From contig JAPLJE010000501.1 of NCBI GenBank assembly GCA_026388755.1, forward strand, positions 1 through 9,379: DNA of 9,379 bases, given 5' to 3'. A program made the translations under genes and the position numbers. This document shows, one piece after another, positions 7,805 through 9,379 of the stretch; the stretch's first letter is position 1, and each line of letters starts with the position of its first letter. This stretch comes from Deltaproteobacteria bacterium. GTDB taxonomy: Bacteria > Desulfobacterota > Desulfobacteria > Desulfobacterales > Desulfatirhabdiaceae. Below the pieces are notes generated by a model. It did no database searches. It was not told the origin of the DNA and saw only the letters and a program-made list of their open reading frames with translations.

Positions 7805-8015
7805 GTTTCCTCCCGGCGAACAGAATAATGGACAGGTTCAGGGTAACTGCGTTCAAATAGTCCCGATATTGATCCGAAAGAGCAATTCCCCAGCTTGCCA
7901 GCGCGGCAATATACCATTTGTTTCCGGAGAAATTTTTCAAATGACCATACCAGGCAAATGTCATGAATAGATTCGATAAAACCAACAAAAACGTGGTTTG
8001 AATAAAAATTGACAT
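7794..8015 (-). CDS. Short DUF486 (DMT-like) membrane protein, C-terminally altered
   Basis: 73 residues from ATG 8015, with AAGG about 9 nt upstream. The first 46 or so residues match what I know of DUF486 proteins closely: LVLSNLFMTFAWYGHLK followed by WYIAALASWGIAL, giving two hydrophobic helices. Family members are usually about 110 residues and continue with a FEYLLQVPANR-type segment and further helices. Here the sequence instead continues SDQYRDYLNAVTLNLSIILF and ends AGRKRAH. I looked in the other two - strand frames through this stretch and did not find the missing segment, so a simple frameshift does not explain it. The last 11 nt overlap moxR and contain its GTG start region. It may be a functional short variant or a decaying gene kept for coupling to moxR. 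Family function is unknown; transporter-like topology is suggested. Confidence 0.65.
   Translation of the reverse strand: MSIFIQTTFLLVLSNLFMTFAWYGHLKNFSGNKWYIAALASWGIALSDQYRDYLNAVTLNLSIILFAGRKRAH
7809..7814 (-). promoter_or_regulatory. Strong ribosome binding site of moxR
   Basis: On the - strand GGGAGG is followed by AAAC and the GTG start of moxR at 7804. It lies inside the last codons of the DUF486-type gene, encoding part of its AGRKR end. It decides the GTG start and lets ribosomes finishing the short gene reinitiate. Confidence 0.8.
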
Positions 8016-8062
8016 GGGTGGCTGCCTTCTTATCGACGAAATGGAACCGTGACCTTATCAAT

Positions 8063-8093
8063 AAAAAAGGGGTTCATCAAGAACCCCTTTTTT
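8063..8093 (-). terminator. Intrinsic terminator after hsp20, symmetrical enough to act in both directions
   Basis: A perfect 13-bp inverted repeat: 8063-8075 (AAAAAAGGGGTTC) pairs with 8081-8093 (GAACCCCTTTTTT) around a 5-nt loop. Read on the - strand the stem ends in six Ts, followed by ATT, about 25 nt after the hsp20 stop codon. The A-tract and T-tract are symmetrical, so the + strand would also give a terminator-like hairpin. It separates hsp20 from the MoxR/Bat operon, which therefore needs its own promoter or depends on read-through. Confidence 0.92.
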
Positions 8094-8117
8094 GTGACAG
8101 ATTTTTAGGTCAATGCG

Positions 8118-8564
8118 TTATTCAATCTTGATCTGGATTTGTTTCGGCTTTTGTTCTTCGGGCTTGGGAATCTCAATTTCAAGGACCCCATCTTTAAAAG
8201 TGGCCTTGATGTTTTCCGGATTTATGGCTGAAGGCAGCGTAAAAGCCCGGTAAAACGATCCGAAACTCCTTTCCTTCCTGAAGTACTTGTCTTCATTCAC
8301 TTCCTTGACTTCAACCCGTTCCCCTTTCAGGGTCAAAACGTTATCCTTGATTTCGATGGAAACATCGTCTTTTGTAACTCCGGGAAGTTCAGCATGAATG
8401 ATAATCGCATCGGCCTTGTCATATATCTCCACAACAGGCTTCCATGCGCTTAAAGCAAAATCTTCATCCGCTAACGAACGGGGGAAAGCATCGTGAAACA
8501 GACGATTGATGCTATCCTGCAAACTGGCTACAGCTCCATAAGGTTGCCATCTGACGAGTGCCAT
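8118..8564 (-). CDS. hsp20: Small heat-shock protein, Hsp20 / alpha-crystallin family
   Basis: 148 residues, a standard length. The N-terminal arm (1-39, MALVRWQPYGAV onwards) is followed by an alpha-crystallin domain at about 40-134, with RSFGSFYRAFTLP (99-111) and the hallmark FKDGVLEIEIPK (123-134). The C-terminal extension ends QIQIKIE, containing the I-x-I anchor used in sHsp oligomers. It is an ATP-independent cytosolic holdase that binds unfolding proteins. ATG 8564 is fixed by AGGAGGT six nt upstream. It is a single-gene transcript: a good promoter lies 103 bp before the start and a strong terminator follows. Its leader may fold over the ribosome binding site (see findings). The gene sits directly upstream of the MoxR/Bat operon but is separated by the terminator. 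Confidence 0.95.
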   Translation of the reverse strand: MALVRWQPYGAVASLQDSINRLFHDAFPRSLADEDFALSAWKPVVEIYDKADAIIIHAELPGVTKDDVSIEIKDNVLTLKGERVEVKEVNEDKYFRKERSFGSFYRAFTLPSAINPENIKATFKDGVLEIEIPKPEEQKPKQIQIKIE

Positions 8565-8570
8565 AATTCC

Positions 8571-8577
8571 ACCTCCT
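8571..8577 (-). promoter_or_regulatory. Ribosome binding site of hsp20
   Basis: The - strand reads AGGAGGT, a near-perfect Shine-Dalgarno sequence, with a 6-nt spacer to the ATG at 8564. It lies in a possible small hairpin (8570-8587) that would hide its second half. Confidence 0.88.
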
Positions 8578-8619
8578 ATGATAGATGTTTTTATGATGCC
8601 AACTGCATAAACACTGGCC

Positions 8620-8645
8620 GGATTAATATTTAGTTTTATTAATTC
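8620..8645. repeat. AT-rich inverted repeat in the hsp20 leader
   Basis: On the + strand the arms are GGATTAATA (8620-8628) and TATTAATTC (8637-8645), pairing with one mismatch around an 8-nt spacer. It lies downstream of the predicted hsp20 promoter, so it is either a hairpin in the leader RNA or an operator site. AT-rich repeats of this length can arise by chance; the role is unproven. Confidence 0.4.
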
Positions 8646-8666
8646 AACTGCTTATCTTCGATTTCA

Positions 8667-8694
8667 AATTTAATCATATTTTATTGCCTGTCAA
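8667..8694 (-). promoter_or_regulatory. Predicted hsp20 promoter (sigma-70 type)
   Basis: The - strand has a perfect -35 box TTGACA (8689-8694), a 16-bp spacer and a -10 box TAAATT (8667-8672, four of six consensus bases). Transcription would start near 8660, giving a leader of about 95 nt. There is no good match to the heat-shock sigma-32 -10 element (CCCCAT-like), so heat control, if any, could act elsewhere, for example in the leader RNA. Confidence 0.6.
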
Positions 8695-8732
8695 GTGGAA
8701 GAATTATTTTTTTCAGGTAAGCGCAACTGCAT

Positions 8733-9379
8733 TCAAAAGCGCTCGATCAGTTTATCTATCAGAAATGTGCTTTCCCTCATGGCCTGTTCGCCAAAAGGGC
8801 CGAACCATTCCGCGATCTTTTGAAACTCCTCCTGAAATAAACACTTGTCGCCCTTTTCCAGCATTTCAAGGTTTTCATGGAGGGATCGGACATAATCCTT
8901 CAGAAGGTTCCGGCGCTGTTCGGAGGCAAAAATGATCTCGGAATACAGGGCGGGGTCCTGAGCAAACAGCCGGCCCACCATTCCCAATTCCAGGCGGTAA
9001 ATGGGGCTGGAAAACTCCAGTGTTCTGGAAAGGGAAATCCGTCTTCTTTTGAGGAACTGACCGAACGAAAAGGTGGCAAAATGGCGAAGCGCCTGAACAA
9101 TCCCCATGATGTCGTCATGCTCTTTGGCATCGGACCGGACAACAACGGCGCCCCATGTGGCAAACTGGTCCAGAACCCACTGGCAGGCGTCGTCATCCCT
9201 TCCAGGTGTTGCCACGATGATCTGCTTGTCCAGGCTGGATGTGGTCGGCCCGAATAACGGGTGAAGGCCGATCACCGGTCCGGCATGTGCTTTCAGCATT
9301 TCTTCCAGGGGCTGTTCCTTGATGCTGGTGATATCGCAAAGAACGGCTTTTGTCGGCATAAAGGGGCCGATGTTTTGAA
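8733..9379 (-). CDS. tyrA: Prephenate dehydrogenase (TyrA), C-terminal part, cut by the window edge
   Basis: The frame is open from the right window edge (about 215 codons) to TGA at 8733-8735. The protein strongly resembles the C-terminal half of E. coli TyrA as I know it: LCDITSIKEQPL, GLHPLFGP with the conserved histidine, QALRHFATFSFG, SSPIYRLELGMVGRLFAQDP and a WFGPFGEQA end. The enzyme oxidatively decarboxylates prephenate to 4-hydroxyphenylpyruvate with NAD in tyrosine synthesis, in the cytosol. The N-terminal Rossmann GxGxxG region and any fused chorismate mutase lie outside the window, so mono- or bifunctionality cannot be told. An ATG at 9359 is internal, not the start: the codons before it (reading QNIGPF) continue the domain. 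No clear terminator follows; it is functionally unrelated to its neighbours here. Confidence 0.93.
   Translation of the reverse strand, partial: QNIGPFMPTKAVLCDITSIKEQPLEEMLKAHAGPVIGLHPLFGPTTSSLDKQIIVATPGRDDDACQWVLDQFATWGAVVVRSDAKEHDDIMGIVQALRHFATFSFGQFLKRRRISLSRTLEFSSPIYRLELGMVGRLFAQDPALYSEIIFASEQRRNLLKDYVRSLHENLEMLEKGDKCLFQEEFQKIAEWFGPFGEQAMRESTFLIDKLIERF

Noticed and set aside
113..8015. The whole operon as a new defence or secretion system
   Set aside because: Each gene fits the known MoxR-DUF58-Bat cluster (VWA, TPR, BatD); no nuclease, toxin, reverse transcriptase, integrase, CRISPR or transposon signature is visible anywhere in the window.
7786..8061. 91-codon - strand open frame overlapping the DUF486-type gene
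   Set aside because: Different frame from the recognisable DUF486 sequence, no family features, no good ribosome binding site; checked as a possible frameshift partner but it holds no DUF486 continuation.
8720..8743. Hairpin AGCGC/GCGCT at the end of tyrA as a terminator
   Set aside because: Only a 5-bp stem with a 14-nt loop that contains the tyrA stop codon, and no T-tract directly after it.

Overview
The window looks like a stretch of a Gram-negative genome of moderate GC, most likely a sulfate-reducer-type deltaproteobacterium (Desulfobacterota). The basis is the style of the proteins: a Fis-type sigma-54 activator tail, E. coli-like TyrA, and a complete MoxR/Bat operon whose BatB carries the GPQYGYKW variant I associate with that group. 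The assignment is from memory of family sequences, not from a search.

Layout. Only the first 90 bases are coding on the + strand: the last 29 codons of a Fis-type DNA-binding protein. Everything else reads on the - strand, right to left. At the right edge is the 3' part of tyrA (prephenate dehydrogenase, cut by the window end). A 168-bp gap follows, with a promoter, a strong ribosome binding site and a small heat-shock protein gene (Hsp20), which ends at a perfect 13-bp stem terminator. After the terminator comes a tightly packed eight-gene operon: a short DUF486-type membrane protein, MoxR AAA+ ATPase, a DUF58 protein, a DUF4381-like membrane protein, BatA, a BatB-BatC fusion, BatD and BatE. 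It runs to within 22 bp of the convergent + strand gene. No stretch longer than 300 bases lacks a gene.

How it fits together. MoxR is a cytosolic AAA+ ATPase thought to remodel VWA-domain partners. DUF58 is the cytosolic VWA-like partner; BatA and BatB are membrane-anchored VWA proteins with intact metal-ion (MIDAS) residues; BatC and BatE supply TPR repeats; BatD supplies beta-rich extracytoplasmic domains. Nearly every junction overlaps by 1-11 nt or leaves 1-12 nt, which suggests translational coupling and coordinated production of a membrane complex. The family is linked in the literature to envelope integrity and stress tolerance, but its biochemical function is unresolved.

The operon is a known type, not a new system. 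The most unusual points are: (1) the BatB part lacks the transmembrane segment that normally precedes its VWA domain, which its neighbour BatA retains; (2) a signal-peptide-like segment is buried at the BatB-BatC seam; (3) a C-terminally altered, shortened DUF486 protein heads the operon and overlaps moxR; and (4) the hsp20 leader may fold over its ribosome binding site.
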